A stretch of 64,000 nt of DNA from positions 104,623,937 to 104,687,936 of the forward strand of contig NC_133665.1 of assembly GCF_037893015.1 (NCBI RefSeq). The letters are read 5' to 3'. This document shows positions 36,926-48,387 of this stretch, piece after piece. Position 1 is the first letter of the stretch, and each line of letters starts with the position of its first letter. The stretch is from Macrotis lagotis. Its lineage: Eukaryota > Chordata > Mammalia > Peramelemorphia > Peramelidae. The notes beneath the pieces were generated by a model. It had not been told where the DNA came from. It made no database searches and worked only from the letters and a program-made list of their open reading frames with translations. The translations under genes were made by a program, and so were the position numbers.

Positions 36926-37256
36926 ATGTAAGAAGACTTGTTCTTGTTTGTACTTCCTTCTAGAAGAAGACCACAACATCAGGGAGGTGATTCCATGAAA
37001 TGCAAGTAAACTGTATTTAAGTGAGGTCATCAGTCTCATTTTTTTTTCCAGAATCATCTGTGTTCAGTAGCCAGAAATGGATCAAAATCACTGGGATGAC
37101 CCTGATCATAGCAGAAGGCAGTGGCTTTATAAACATAGATCTTTCCCAGGTCACAGTTTGACAAAGGTAATGTCCATTCAGTTATATAGTTAGCTAAGAC
37201 AAAGATGAGATAAAAAGAGCAAGAAAGGCACTTCCAAAAAAGGAAAAGATCATATT

Positions 37257-37410
37257 AGGGGCAGCTAGGTGGTGCAATAGATAGAACACCGACCCTGGAG
37301 CCAGGAGGACCTGAGTTCAAATGTGACTTCAGATATTTAATAATTACCTAGCTATGTTGCCTTGGGCTAGCCACTTAACCCCATTTGCCTTGCAAAAACC
37401 TAAAAAATTA
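37257..37410 (+). mobile_element. WSINE1-type SINE
   Basis: Sense copy with gtgcaatagatagaacacc and A-rich tail. Confidence 0.87.
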
Positions 37411-38141
37411 AAAATACCCATATTGATGAGAGGGAGAGATATCTTAGGGTATCTCAGTGATAAGGCAGGTGAGAAAGAAGCAAGGAGCATCTTTTTGCAT
37501 AGTCCCAAAAGAAAGAAAGAATCAATTTGGGAGGGAAAGACCCTCAGAATTTCTGACTAAAACAGAATTCACTTTGAATTGATCAGGGACCAAATGATGG
37601 CCAAGTGGGTTTAGTCTGGGATTCACTCTTGGTCAATCAAAGAGGCAGTATGATTTGGACCTAAAAACTTCAAGAAATCAAGGAAAGTTGGAGTGATTTG
37701 GGTGTCTGTAAAACCCAAGAAATCTTATTAGGCTTTGGGGTGGAGCACCCACAAGTATAAGAAAAAGAAAGTGAGGAAAAAAATGTTAAGAAAGAAAGAA
37801 TAACTCAATTTGTCCTTTGTGGGGCTGCTCCTTTTATTCACAGAGGTGGTTGTTTGCCCTATTCCAGTCTAGAAAACTGGAAAGATGGGGGGAGGTGCTA
37901 AAAAATGCTTATTCACTCTTATCCATTAAATGGATTGTTTCTGGATTACTGTTAATTGCTGTTGTGTTTTCTGAATACATTTATGAACCTGGTGAGACCT
38001 TAGTATAACCATTTGCTCACATCTGTGGAGAATTAGGCGGAAACTATAATATGAGCCTTTCCATAGTAAACTAGATGTGAGTCAGAGTTATTTTGCGGAT
38101 AGCTTCCAAGATTGATCCAGCAAAAGAGTACTTTAAGCTAA
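37411..38141. other. No recognised gene
   Basis: Unassigned. The 63-codon frame at 37817 has no recognisable motif. Confidence 0.4.
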
Positions 38142-38480
38142 AGGACTGTTAGCCTTTTTTGTGTCATCAACCCCTCTGGCAGTCTGGTAAAACCTATGGA
38201 TCTCTTCTCAGAATATTTTTAAATGTATAAAATAAAATACATAGAATTACAAAGGAAACCAATCATATTGAGATCAAAATATTAAAATAGGGGCAGCTAG
38301 GTGGTGCAGTGGATAGAGCACTGGCCCTGGAGTCAGGAGTACCTGAGTTCAAATCCAGCCTGAGACACTTAATAATTACCTAGCTGTGTGGCCTTGGGCA
38401 AGCCACTTAACCCCATTTGCCTTGCAAAAACATAAAAAAAAATATTAAAATAAAATGTTCAGGAAACCCCAAGACTCAAT
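38142..38480 (+). mobile_element. hAT-like MITE fragment, split by a SINE
   Basis: ccttttttgtgtcatcaacc, ctggtaaaacctatggatct, ataaaatacatagaattaca and aaggaaaccaatcatattga match the element at 45941-46152. A SINE (38290-38440, flanks aatattaaaata) is inserted. Confidence 0.5.
38290..38440 (+). mobile_element. WSINE1-type SINE
   Basis: Full-length, low-divergence copy with the repeat aatattaaaata on both sides (left ending 38289, right 38441-38452). Confidence 0.92.
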
Positions 38481-38509
38481 AGAATATAAACTCACTGTGA
38501 TCAGTCATT

Positions 38510-38960
38510 TAGTATTTATTAATCTCCTACTAAGTGCTAGACAATGTGCAGAGTTCTAAAGTACAATGAAAGCTTCCCTCTCCCCTACTCCTAAAAAAAA
38601 TTCTGCTCTCAAAGACATCACAGTTTATTGGGAGAGACAACAAGAAACAACCACATACAACAAGGTTAAGTACAGGATAAAACTAGGAGGTAGTCTCAAA
38701 GGGAAGCAACTAAGATTAAGATTAGGAAAGGCTTGGGGCAGCTAGGTGGAGCGGTGGATAGAGCACCGGCCCTGGAGTCAAGAGTACCTGAGCTCAAATC
38801 CTATCTCAGACACTTAATAATTACTAAGCTGTGTGGCCTTGGGCAAAAAAACAAAACAAACCTTAAAAAAAGGAAAGGCTTCCTTGCAGACCTAAAGGAG
38901 AATTTAAGGAAGTTTAGGGCCATCTGACCACTGGATCCACTGGGAGAGAAAGTGAGGTTG
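38510..38960 (+). repeat. Old interspersed repeat hosting a SINE
   Basis: tagtatttattaatctccta, agacatcacagtttattggg and ggaaaggcttccttgcagac follow the same old element as 36510-36925, interrupted by the SINE at 38735-38870. Confidence 0.6.
38735..38870 (+). mobile_element. SINE, probable parent of the inverted copy
   Basis: Sense SINE in its original site, flanked by aggaaaggctt (38724-38734 and 38871-38881). Its 3' end is shortened after ccttgggcaaaaa. Its 5' half together with 61 bases of upstream unique flank recurs inverted at 39191-39332. Confidence 0.92.
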
Positions 38961-39166
38961 GTGATTTAGCACAGCACCCCCTCACTTAATCCAATTCACT
39001 TGCTTGAGTGGCTTCCTGATGTCATGGGCTTTGTCCTTCCAGAAGGAAGGTCAAACATCACCATCATCATCATCATCAAAAAAAGCCAAGGAAGCTAGGA
39101 GCTTTGTCTTTGAATATTCAGTGCTTATCATTTATATGCATTAACTTTTACAGTTAGAATTTTTTT

Positions 39167-39343
39167 CTTTTTTAGGTTTTTCTTCAGGGCAAGTATCTGA
39201 GATAGGATTTGAGCTCAGGTACTCTTGACTCCAGGGCCGGTGCTCTATCCACCGCTCCACCTAGCTGCCCCAAGCCTTTCCTAATCTTAATCTTAGTTGC
39301 TTCCCTTTGAGACTACCTCCTAGTTTTATCCTTTTTTAATCCC
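39167..39343 (-). mobile_element. SINE insertion with 5' transduction
   Basis: A 177-base minus-strand insertion lies between two copies of ttagaattttttt (39154-39166 and 39344-39356). Reading minus, it starts with about 11 extra bases, then 61 bases identical to the 5' flank of the SINE at 38735, then the SINE head. It next jumps to a short cctaaaaaag-type tail. The 5' flank matches the expected L1 cleavage motif ttaaaaaa. 39191-39332 and 38674-38815 match as inverted copies at 141 of 142 positions. Confidence 0.85.
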
Positions 39344-39581
39344 TTAGAATTTTTTTTAAGCAGATGAATAGTCCTGATGATTTTTTTAACGCCCACCAAG
39401 GAAGGAATTCAGGACAAAGGCCGCCTAGCTTCTGCTAGGTCTCACTCTTCTGGGTAAGTGAAGCTCCAGGATATTTTGCATGGATTATAAACTTGGACGT
39501 GATGAGAAAACTTTTGAAGCGAAAACCTTGTTCCCTGCCTCTCTCATTTGAATCGCCTGGTAAATCAGAAATAAATATTTT

Positions 39582-39700
39582 GGGGGCAGCTAGGTGGCGC
39601 GGTGGCTAGAGCACCGGCCCTGGAGTCAGGAGGACCTGAGTTCAAATGCGGCCTCAGACACTTCATTATTACCTAGCTGGCCACTTAACTTCAATAAACA
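39582..39700 (+). mobile_element. SINE abutting the CpG island
   Basis: Sense copy with intact head (cagctaggtggcgcggtgg) and a shortened 3' body, ending about 40 bases before the GC-rich ARIH2 promoter region. Confidence 0.88.
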
Positions 39701-39739
39701 AATAAAATATTCTTCATCCCTGCTCTCCAACTAAATATT

Positions 39740-40700
39740 TCATGGGAAGAAGGCTGCCTCCAGAGGCCTCTCTCCTGGCCTCAGCTTCGCCATCCGTACA
39801 GGCGGCCCATTGCCGGGATGACCCAGAACACGCCGGCTACCTCTCAAGTCCAGGACGAAGACTGGTCCCCAGGCCAGGAAACGGTCCCGGAGGTCTGAGG
39901 TCCCGGCGAGGGCAGCAAGCCAGGCCCGCGGCTCTAGGAAGGAGCTCGGCGGGCGCCCAGCCGGCGTTTTCGCTTCCTCCCAAGGCCGAGGGGAAAGGCG
40001 CTCCAGCTCACGCCTTTATGAGAGAGAATCTGAGCCACCCCGACCCCGGCCCCGGAAGTGACGTAACCGCGACAGGCCATTTCCGGCTCAGGCGTCGGCG
40101 GCGTTTGCCGGAGGAAGGAGCCCGAGGGAGCCGCGTCGGTCCTGTCCCCTGCTCCGCCGGTCCCTTCCTCCTAGTCCCCCGTCCCGCCCCGGCCAGGCCT
40201 GGCCCGGCCCGGGGCACATCGGCCGCGGGGACCCCGGCGCCCGGGTAAGTGTGGGGAGCGGCGCGGGTGGGTGCGCGGGGCCGTAGCCGTGGCCTTGTTT
40301 ACACCTGACGGGCACCGGAGCTGGAGCCGGACCGGAGCCAGCACGGGAGCCAGGGCGGCCTCACCGGCCCGGCCCCGAGTCGGAGGACCCCTGCCGGAGG
40401 CTTGGACCTCGCCTCGGCCCGTCCTGCCACGGCCAGCTCAGCATGACGCCCACTCCCCGCGCCCCCCGAGCGCCCCCGACCCCGCCGGGCTGCCAGGGCC
40501 GGCCTCCCCCCGCCCTGGGCCCAGCTCGTTCTTTCTTGGGGGGGGGGAGTTAACTGCCGCCGACCGACCTCAAAACCCTAGCCGGGCCTCGGAGTCTCCG
40601 GGGAGGGGGACGCCTATGGGTGTCTGGGGGCGGGGAGAAGAGTCTGCCCTTCCTCCCGGAGCCCTCTGGCCTGGCTCCCTCCCCGCAGCTCCTCCCCGAT
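39740..40700 (+). promoter_or_regulatory. ARIH2: CpG-island promoter of ARIH2
   Basis: About 950 bases are much richer in GC and CpG than the AT-rich surroundings. A composite ETS/CRE-like site, CCGGAAGTGACGTAA, sits at 40052-40066. GGCCATTTCCGG at 40075-40086 combines a YY1-type CCAT with a reversed ETS core. There is no TATA box, which fits a housekeeping promoter with dispersed starts just downstream. Open frames across the island on both strands are a product of GC content. A divergent transcript is possible but nothing here proves it. Confidence 0.85.
40088..40244 (+). other. ARIH2: ARIH2 exon 1 (5' UTR)
   Basis: GC-rich leader ending at a strong donor, CCGG followed by GTAAGT (GT at 40245-40246). 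No ATG lies in the last 150 bases. The start is placed just after the ETS/YY1 cluster and is approximate. It is linked to ARIH2 by strand, distance and lack of any other gene between here and the coding exon. Confidence 0.65.
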
Positions 40701-41809
40701 TTGTGCGGGAGGGTTCAAAGTTTGTGGGTGTATGCCCTCCGGTTTGGGTACTCCATCTCCTTTCGGGAAGTTAGGCCTGTTCTCCTACCCCCCGCTTCCC
40801 CCAACCACCACCACCCTTGAGAGAGCTGTCAGAGCCTGGCCTGAATTGGCCAGTACTAGCTACTTTCTTCCTTCTGAATGTTGTAAGCACTTAAGCCTTA
40901 TTTATGAGATGTTTCTGAATTTAACACTGGATACATTTCCAGGCCTGTGAACCAAACCTCACTGAAAGTAACTCGGAACAGGCCTGGCTTTCAGATTTTC
41001 CGGAAAGAAAATGACACATTGTAACACTTTGCTGTGAAAATGTCACTTTAAACCGCAAGTAGTAAGAGTTTCTTCTTCTGGTGATATTGATGAGCTCCAT
41101 TAAGCGCGATTGGTGCCTCCCTGTTCTTCACTCTTACCCTTTACCCTTAATGGCCATTTTGTATGTATGTATTTATTCACATGTTGTCTCCGGAAAGAAG
41201 GTTTTGTTTTGTTTTTAATCTTCAGCAGAGTGCCTGTCACATTAGCCGCTTAGGAATGCTTACTATTTGACTAAAAAAACCTTTGTGACTGTTTTCAGAA
41301 AGAACAAACTTGGTTCTGAAAAGTGAGTAAAGATGAGCCACATGAAGATAAGGGCCATGGTAGTGGGCACTGGGGAAGAATAGTTTGAACTCTGTTTGCC
41401 AGTCAAGAGTCATTTTTATCACTTGTGTGTGTCAGGTGGGTCTGTTTGGGTCATGTGATAGGAAATGGCCTGTTTTTGTATCAGTATCGAATTGGAAAAC
41501 TTGATTTTTCTCTGGAAAATTGAGAAATAGATTTTTCTCTAGAATAATAGCTTTTTTTAGTTGTTGAAGTTAGTTAACCTTTTAAGATAAAAAACATACA
41601 TTTTCAGGTGTTTTTTGGTTTGTTTTTTTTCTTTGGTTAGACTTGGAACCTGGACTTATAAACCAGATTTAGTGGTGGAATTCAGAATTAAGTCTCTAAA
41701 TTTTGTTGCATTGTATTTCAATGGGAAGTGGGGTTGATATATCATGACTGTCACCCACTAGGTTTGTGAAGCTGAAAAATTTTGAGTGTGTTGAAACCTT
41801 GGGAGACTG

Positions 41810-42072
41810 GCCAGGTGGTAGTGCATATCTGTAATCCCTGCTACTTGAATTCTCAGCTTCTAGGGCTAGAACCAATCTGGTATCTACAAGGATTCTGTCA
41901 TCAAAATCAACCTCCCGATCCCAGGACACCTAAGGAGGGTTGAATCGACCCAGATCTGAAAAATGGAGCCAATTAAAACTTATCAACAGATCAGTATTCA
42001 AATCATTGTGGGCATAACCACTGCCCTTCCAGCCTGGATTACATAGGGAGAGCCAGTTTCTAAAAAAAGAAA
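41810..42072 (+). pseudogene. RN7SLP: 7SL (SRP) RNA pseudogene
   Basis: A near full-length retrocopy of signal recognition particle RNA. The head ccaggtggtagtgcatatct-gtaatccctgctactt matches the 7SL 5' domain. The middle keeps cacctaaggagggttgaatc, gacccagatctgaaa and tatcaacagatcagtattc. The end keeps ccactgcccttccagcctgg and attacatagggagagcc with an A tail (42062-42068). Part of the middle (about 41860-41905) is diverged or shortened. Flanks gaaaccttggg (41794-41804) and gaaacctggg (42069-42078) are a likely target duplication. Several changes in conserved positions and absence of a proper promoter context argue against function. Confidence 0.9.
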
Positions 42073-42220
42073 CCTGGGTAAGGAACACAAAAGAAATTTG
42101 AGGTCTTATTACTTATATTGATTGGTAATTGTATTTGGCATTTTGTCTTTGCTCTCTGATTCTTTAAGGAAAATTAGGATATTTTCAGATTATATTCAAG
42201 GCAAAAAAGCTTTAAATTTT

Positions 42221-42370
42221 TTTTTTAGTTTTTTGCAAGGCAAATGGGGTTAAGTGGCTTGCCCAAGGCCACACAGTTAGGTAATTATTAAATGTCTGAG
42301 ACTGGATTTGAACCCAGGTACTCCTGACTCCAAGGCCGGTGCTTTATCCACTACGCCACCTAGCTGCCCC
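42221..42370 (-). mobile_element. WSINE1-type SINE
   Basis: Antisense copy with short taaattttt flanks (from about 42213 and 42373). Confidence 0.9.
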
Positions 42371-42869
42371 CCTAAATTTTTAAAAGTGTGAAGTTTTTAT
42401 GTGACTGGATCTGGATCTATGATTTCTAGGTTTAGTGAGGTTCATCAAATCAATCACATAATTGATTATGTGAAAACAATGTTTGGGATATTATTTTTTC
42501 TGTGATTTCATTAGCATGGAGAGCTGTAAATTTTTATTGTCAAATTATATGCATATATTTTTCTTTCTTCATTTAACTCCCTTTGGACTCTATATGCTTT
42601 TTTTTGTGATTTCTGAGATTAAAACATGGTTGCCATTGCTCTTATGTATTTTGTATTCATGATTAGACTAAAAGGTTCCCTAGAGTGACCATTTAATGAA
42701 AATATTTATATTCCCAGTACATAGCACTATGCTTTTCATAGTGCATTTCATTGGTATGTGTATTTTGGTTTGGATTTGTGTTGTCAGTGAACCCCAAGGA
42801 AAATGGCCTTTGCACTGGAATTGACAGGATAAAAATGATTGTCAGGCAGTTGATGCCCAAGTTAAATGA

Positions 42870-43060
42870 GGAATTAGTGAGGAAATGGATAGAGTGCTGG
42901 ACCTAGGAAGACTTATCTTCCTGAATTCAGATTCACTAGCTGTACATCCCTGGTCAAGTCATTTAATTGTTTGCCTCAGTTTCCTTATCTATAAAATGAA
43001 CTGGAGAAGGCAAACCATTCCATTGTCTTTGCCAAGAAAACTCCATTAGAGGTCATGAAA
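42870..43060 (+). mobile_element. Older CORE-SINE with long 3' part
   Basis: gaaatggatagagtgctgga, gtttgcctcagtttccttat, gaactggagaaggcaaacca and gtctttgccaagaaaactcc in order. Confidence 0.75.
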
Positions 43061-44999
43061 AGTTGGATGCAAGCTGATAAGTATCTACCACCTAGTTGCC
43101 ATTGATAAAATCATGTCACCTCTGGTACTTGAAAGATTATGGAAAAGGAGAAAGATTAATGTCCTGATAGTCAAAAAAAAAGCTGGGGAAAGGAACAGAA
43201 TCTATGAGTTGAATTTTGATTCCAGGGGAAATTATAGCTGTGTTGAAATATTTGAGGAACTCTCATTTCAAGAAGGGTTTAGATTAGTTATATTTGACCT
43301 AAAAAGGCAGAAAGAGCAATGTAGTGAGAAGTTGCAAAAAAGGCAAAAGGAAGAAAAAACTTCCTATTAACTGGTTCTGTCTCAAAGTATAATGGACAAC
43401 TTTAAAAAATGGTAGTTTTCCTTGAAAAGACTATCATTTGTCAGGTATATTAAGGACTATGTGGTTACTGAGATCCCTTCCAGGTTGCAATTTCTGTAAT
43501 TCTGGTGAGATAATTATCTATCAAAGTAGATTATAAACAGTTCTGTAACTTCTAGTCTTAAACAGTTGTCTGGGGATACATGTGACTTAGCTAGGGTCCT
43601 ACAGCCAAGATGTTTCAGAAGGAAGACTTAGGACCTGCTGGTTTGAGGTCCAGTCTGAATCTACTACCACATTATCTCTCTGGTCAGGTGCCCTCACCCT
43701 TTATGTGCCCCTGATTTGGGCCTACTATTAAATAATTGAAAATGAGCCAGTAACAAAGAAATAGATATGGATTGATTGTGTAAGAGAACTTAAACTTTTC
43801 AAACACATAGATATCTAGAGCTTCTTTGAATTCTTAAATTGAAACTATAAAGCTTTAAGTCTTTCCTTTCCTCCTTTCCTTCCTTTCTGCAGTACTTGAG
43901 TGATTTATTAGAAGTCTAATAAGAATCTTTTGTATTTGATTCAGAGGCAGAACATTCAAATTTGGGATGTGTCACCATAGGAATTTTAGAAGTAATTCAG
44001 AGAAGCAAGACACTTTTTGAGATTTATGTGCTGAATTTATTATGTACTTAAAAAAATAACTTTTACATATAATAGTGATGAGTTTTTTACACTATCCAGT
44101 GATGTTCTGTCTATATATGGAAAATTTGATTATTGATGTTGGTCAAATTCAGAACAAATTAAAAAGGTGAAAAACTCTGAAAATAAAAAAAATAGTACTC
44201 AAGATTTTTGGAAAGTAAATCTTCCTTTACTGTACAGTTTTGTGGGGGACACCATTAATTTATCATATTCCATCAGTTTTTTTAGTAAAAGTGACAAATG
44301 AAAAATTGTAATAGAATTAGTTTGTTTTCTGCTGTTTGGAAATAGGACTTCTGACATTGTCAGGACTTGGACTTTATTTTTTTTTTGATTCAGATGTGCT
44401 TCTTTCTCTTTGAAACATTTTTTATTTACAAGGAAGCTGTAAAGGTTATGCTGGTAGAAATGAACTTTTTCCTCAAATAATCAATGCTTTTGTGATTTAA
44501 TTGGATCACATGAAGTGTAATTATGGGGTCCCAATTAATTTGTCTGCAGAAGGTTTGGATTCTCTGTAAATGGAAATGAGATGCAGAGGAGTGGGCATAT
44601 GCATACATTGTAGAGAATATATTGCTACCATAAATGAAAATTCTTCTAAAAAGTTTCTGACGTAGATTGCTTTGTATTTTTAAAGGAAGATTTTGTCATG
44701 AGTAAAAAAAGTAAGTTATAGTAACATACTGAAAGTGTTGACAGAGTCATTTTTCAGTCTTATTTTAAGAGTCTTAATTTAAACTGAAAAATTCATTGCC
44801 TTGTTAGAAAACTTTGTTCTCAAAGAATTGTTTGAGTTGCTGACTAGTTTTAGAAGTCTGAGCAGTGTTAGTAGGAAAGGAAAATAGAAGAGTATTGGGC
44901 AGTTATTTTGCCTGGGTTTGTGCTCAACTGGGATAACTAGTTCCTAGTAGTTTACTTTTTCATCTTGTTTTTTGAGTAAGGAATGGAACCATTGAGAGA

Positions 45000-45390
45000 T
45001 CATGTGGCAAAATGGGTAAGATTGGAGCCAAGAAGACTTTCATTCAAATTTGCCTCTGGCACATTGTGACTTTCTGACCCTGAGTCAGTCACTTACTTTA
45101 CAGTTGTCTAGGCAAATCTTTTTTTTTAATTTACTTAAGGCAATGGGATGGGATTAAGTGACTTGCCCAAGGTCACTCAGCTAGGCAATCATTAAGTGCC
45201 TGAGGTCACTTTTGAACTCAGGATCCCCTTACTCCAGGGCTCAGGTCCTATCCATTGCCCATCTAGTTGCCCTTAGGCAAATCTTTAAGACCAAGTTGCT
45301 GAGAAAGCTTTGACTTGCATTGCTGTAAGAAATACCACATTGGGAGCACCCCAGTTAGTAAAATCATAGGTCTAAATTCAGTGCAAAGCA
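45000..45390 (+). mobile_element. Older SINE family, split by a young SINE
   Basis: Pieces 45000-45120 and 45286-45370 (gctgagaaagctttgacttg, cattgggagcacccc) form one old element. Sister copies lie at 46850-47035 and 49740-50010. Confidence 0.65.
45121..45273 (-). mobile_element. SINE, antisense
   Basis: Flanked by taggcaaatctt (45109-45120 and 45274-45285). Confidence 0.92.
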
Positions 45391-45940
45391 CCATTATTAA
45401 TTGCTATTCTCTGTGTTCAAAAACCAGTGACTTAGTTAACAAGCATTTTATTAAACCCTAAATTTTCTAATTAGTTTGTACTGAGTTTTCACAAGAAAGG
45501 ATGAAAATCCCTTCCCCCAGAGACCTGTGGATTAGGAAAATTACTGGAAGCTTAGTTGGGAAATAGATTTGAGAGGAGAGAAACTTAGTGCAAGCAAAGT
45601 TAACTACCAGAGTCTTAAAGTAGTTCAGGTATAAAATGCCAAGGGCCTGCCCCAGGGCACTGGCTGTATGAGCAGAAAAGAGATGTTCAAGAAAGAGGTT
45701 GTGTGAAGTTAGGAATGACAAGTCTTGGTGACAAAGTATATGAGATAAGTGAGAAAGAAGAGTTGAGGATCTTGAGAATGCTGGTGCTCTCCCAGTAATA
45801 CGAAGGCATTTGGGGAGGATAACAGGATGAAAAGGGAATGATAAGCAGTTCATTTTTCAATAGGTTGAGGTTGAGATGTCTATTAGGTAATTGGAAATAT
45901 GAAACTAGAGACATAGTTACACTTGAGATTGCTAAGCAAG

Positions 45941-46152
45941 ATAGTTCTTTAACCTTGAGTATGTTTCTTATCCTTTTTTGTGTCGTGGACTCTTTCATAA
46001 AATGATGTTTCTAAATGCATAAAATAAAATATATAAGATTACAAAGGAAACCAATTTTATTGAAATAGAAGTAGATTGTTTTTTTTCCTCATCCAAGTCC
46101 ATAAATCCCTTGAAATCTGTCCACTGACCCATTGACTCAGGTTAAGAACCCC
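45941..46152 (+). mobile_element. hAT-like MITE
   Basis: Terminal inverted repeats resemble gttctttaaccttgag (left) and actcaggttaagaac (right). The body (ttgtgtcgtggactctttc, ataaaatatataagattaca, aaggaaaccaattttattg) is shared with 38142-38480. No coding sequence. Confidence 0.5.
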
Positions 46153-46380
46153 TCATATAGAGGAAGAAGAGAGGAAAACCCAGAACATGCCTTTGGGGGC
46201 ATCACCTGGAGGAAGATCCAGAAAAGGAGAATTGAGACAGGGTTAGAGCTATAGAAGAGCATTTTCACTGTATTCTCTCTGTTTTTAGATGATCTTTTTC
46301 GTTTCTGGAATCAAACATCACATCGTTAGTGCCTTTTCAATAAATTGTGTTGACAATCCTTTCTTCTCTTCTGATTTTAG

Positions 46381-46444
46381 ATGGAAATCATACAGTATAA
46401 AGTGTTTGGGTGACATCTACTTGACAAATCTTCAAGAAACTCTG
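46381..46444 (+). other. ARIH2: ARIH2 exon 2 (5' UTR, inferred)
   Basis: A 64-base segment lies between a good acceptor (ttcttctcttctgattttag) and a donor, CTCTG followed by GTAATT. It begins with ATG and reads MEIIQYKVFG then TGA (46381-46413), so it would add a 10-codon upstream ORF to the leader. The order, strand and position between the promoter and the coding exon support it. It has not been matched to a transcript. Confidence 0.5.
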
Positions 46445-46612
46445 GTAATTGGTTCTTATTTTATTTACTATGTTACTTAAATGTGATGAATATTAGTAAC
46501 TGTTTCTATTAAAAAGCAACTGTAAATACTATATAGTTACTATGATTTTTATGAGCTTTAAAACTGTGTATTTGTTATATAGCAAACTCAACTGATAAGT
46601 TTATATTATATA

Positions 46613-46713
46613 GGCTTTCCTAAAAGTCTTAGTGCCATTTTAAGCTATTAAAGCTTGAAACTTTAAACTTTAATATCTTCAAAAAAAAGCACTAAGACTT
46701 TAGGGACACCCTG
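46613..46713. mobile_element. Tc1/mariner-type MITE
   Basis: About 101 bases lie between TA dinucleotides (46611-46612 and 46714-46715). The ends are inverted: tttcctaaaagtcttagtgc on the left, gcactaagactttagggaca on the right. No transposase. Confidence 0.8.
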
Positions 46714-46849
46714 TATTCAAAGTGTCAGTCCATAATCTTTTAGGCAAATTGTGTATTAAATTATGCTGCAAATTCATTTTCCATCATTTTATATGATGTT
46801 TGATAGAGAATTCTTTCCATGAAAATGAGATGTACTTTGCAGTATTGGG

Positions 46850-47035
46850 TAGGAGACCTTGAATCTAGGATGGTCTATGTTCAAGTGTTGTCTTTGATGT
46901 GTGACTGGTCAAATTACTTAATAACTCAGTGCTCTAAGACTAAATTGCAGAGAAGGTTCTGACCTGCAATGAGAGGGGAAGTTTTCTCACCAGGAGATTA
47001 TGATATAAAAGAAATCACAGGTTTGGGCTGGGGAG
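46850..47035 (+). mobile_element. Older SINE
   Basis: gaccttgaatctaggatggt, gtgactggtcaaattactta and gcagagaaggttctgacctg match the 45000-45390 element. Confidence 0.55.
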
Positions 47036-47568
47036 CACACAAACTCAGATTTCTAGGGTAAGTCATTGTGAAGGGGGAGATGTTCTTTGTGATCTTGCCT
47101 CTTGGCCAGTTAGGAGTGGTGCTGTGAAATAAGAAAGCTTGGGCTTTAGGTTCTTAACTATGTAAGTTAGAGGCATTAGGTAATTGTTCATTGAGTATGC
47201 TGATTTTCTTATTCTGATGATCACTAAAAAAGAGAACATTTGCAGAGAAATGAATCATTGAAGATTTGTTGGACTCTGCTAGAAGAGATTTAAAATTAGA
47301 CTATTTGCTATTCTTAACAAATTTTTGTTTTTCTAGCTCAGGAACTACTTTTTTTCATAGATAATTACATATAGCATTCAGTTCTATGAGAAGTGTGAAA
47401 GTTTGATTTTTTTTGGAATCTACTGTTTTACTTTACACCCTTTGAAATAAGTATAATTATATTCTTTGTCTTCCCTTTCTCACATAACTAATTTCAATTG
47501 TTCAGGATTAAATAATGCAACTAGTAGATTATATATATCTTTTTCCTGACATTTCATATGCACTTTAT

Positions 47569-47631
<63 letters not shown>

Positions 47632-48387
47632 AAGGGAACCTCACTTTGGGCATTTTGGTATTGATGATGGCAGAGCCTTGTTAGAGATCTATGACATTCA
47701 TTTATCCACACTAACCTTTCACGTACCCTACAAATAATGTCAAGTGTGATATTTAAAAACCAGTACTTTTTTTCTGAATGTAATGATGATTAGGAATTCT
47801 GATCCTTAAAATGCCATCTTTATTAATCCCACAAGAAGAGGCAGTCATAGTGAGCAGGAGGAACAAATTAGGCAAACCCCAATTTGCTGTCTCTGTGGGC
47901 AGCCTATTGTGATGGATAGGCCTCTCTTTTATGCCTGTGTTCCTGTCATTTGATAGCCCTTGGGAGTAGGGACATTTTATGACAGTTTGTCTTCATGAGT
48001 TTTTTTGAGACCATTTTGTTTTTCCTTTGCTTTACCCTTAATTTTAAATTGACAAAATCCTGGTATCTTTGCTTCTCATGCCAAAAAATGTATCAGACTA
48101 AACTCAGCCTTCTCTAATCTAGGAAAACAGCATTTTGTTGGAAGTTAAAATTTTTTTTGGACAGGCATTTATGCCTCTCCTGAAGTCAGAGGACATGCTC
48201 ACTGTTTTTTGACTTCAGAATTTTCATTTCAATAAATATTGAGTTGACCCAGAACATTTTGATAAGATATTTAGCTTCCTACAGAATTGACAGCAATACT
48301 ATTGGGTTGGGGATATGAAAGCTGTTTTTGGCTGCAATTTTTTGTAAAAAAAAAATTAATGCTTTTTTTTTCCTTTTCCTCCCTTAG
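47036..48387 (+). other. ARIH2: Rest of ARIH2 intron 2, with (GA)n
   Basis: Inferred intron from 46445. A pure (GA)n tract of about 27 units lies at 47575-47628. The end has a strong polypyrimidine tract, tttttttttccttttcctcc, before CCTTAG at 48382-48387. Nothing else recognised. Confidence 0.55.

Larger units (their letters stand above)
40245..46380 (+). other. ARIH2: ARIH2 intron 1
   Basis: Inferred intron with a GTAAGT donor and a TTCTGATTTTAG acceptor. It contains the 7SL pseudogene, SINEs and a hAT-like MITE. Segments 40700-41790 and 43060-45000 hold no recognised feature beyond an antisense MIR-like scrap near 43580-43690. Confidence 0.6.

Noticed and set aside
39742..40774. Long open frames on both strands in the GC-rich region (for example 168 and 167 codons).
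   Set aside because: They lie in a CpG island where stops are rare by composition, show no domain, and cross the exon 1 donor.
45467..45998. 128- and 103-codon minus frames.
   Set aside because: No motif, overlapping frames in an intron; likely chance in old repeat sequence.
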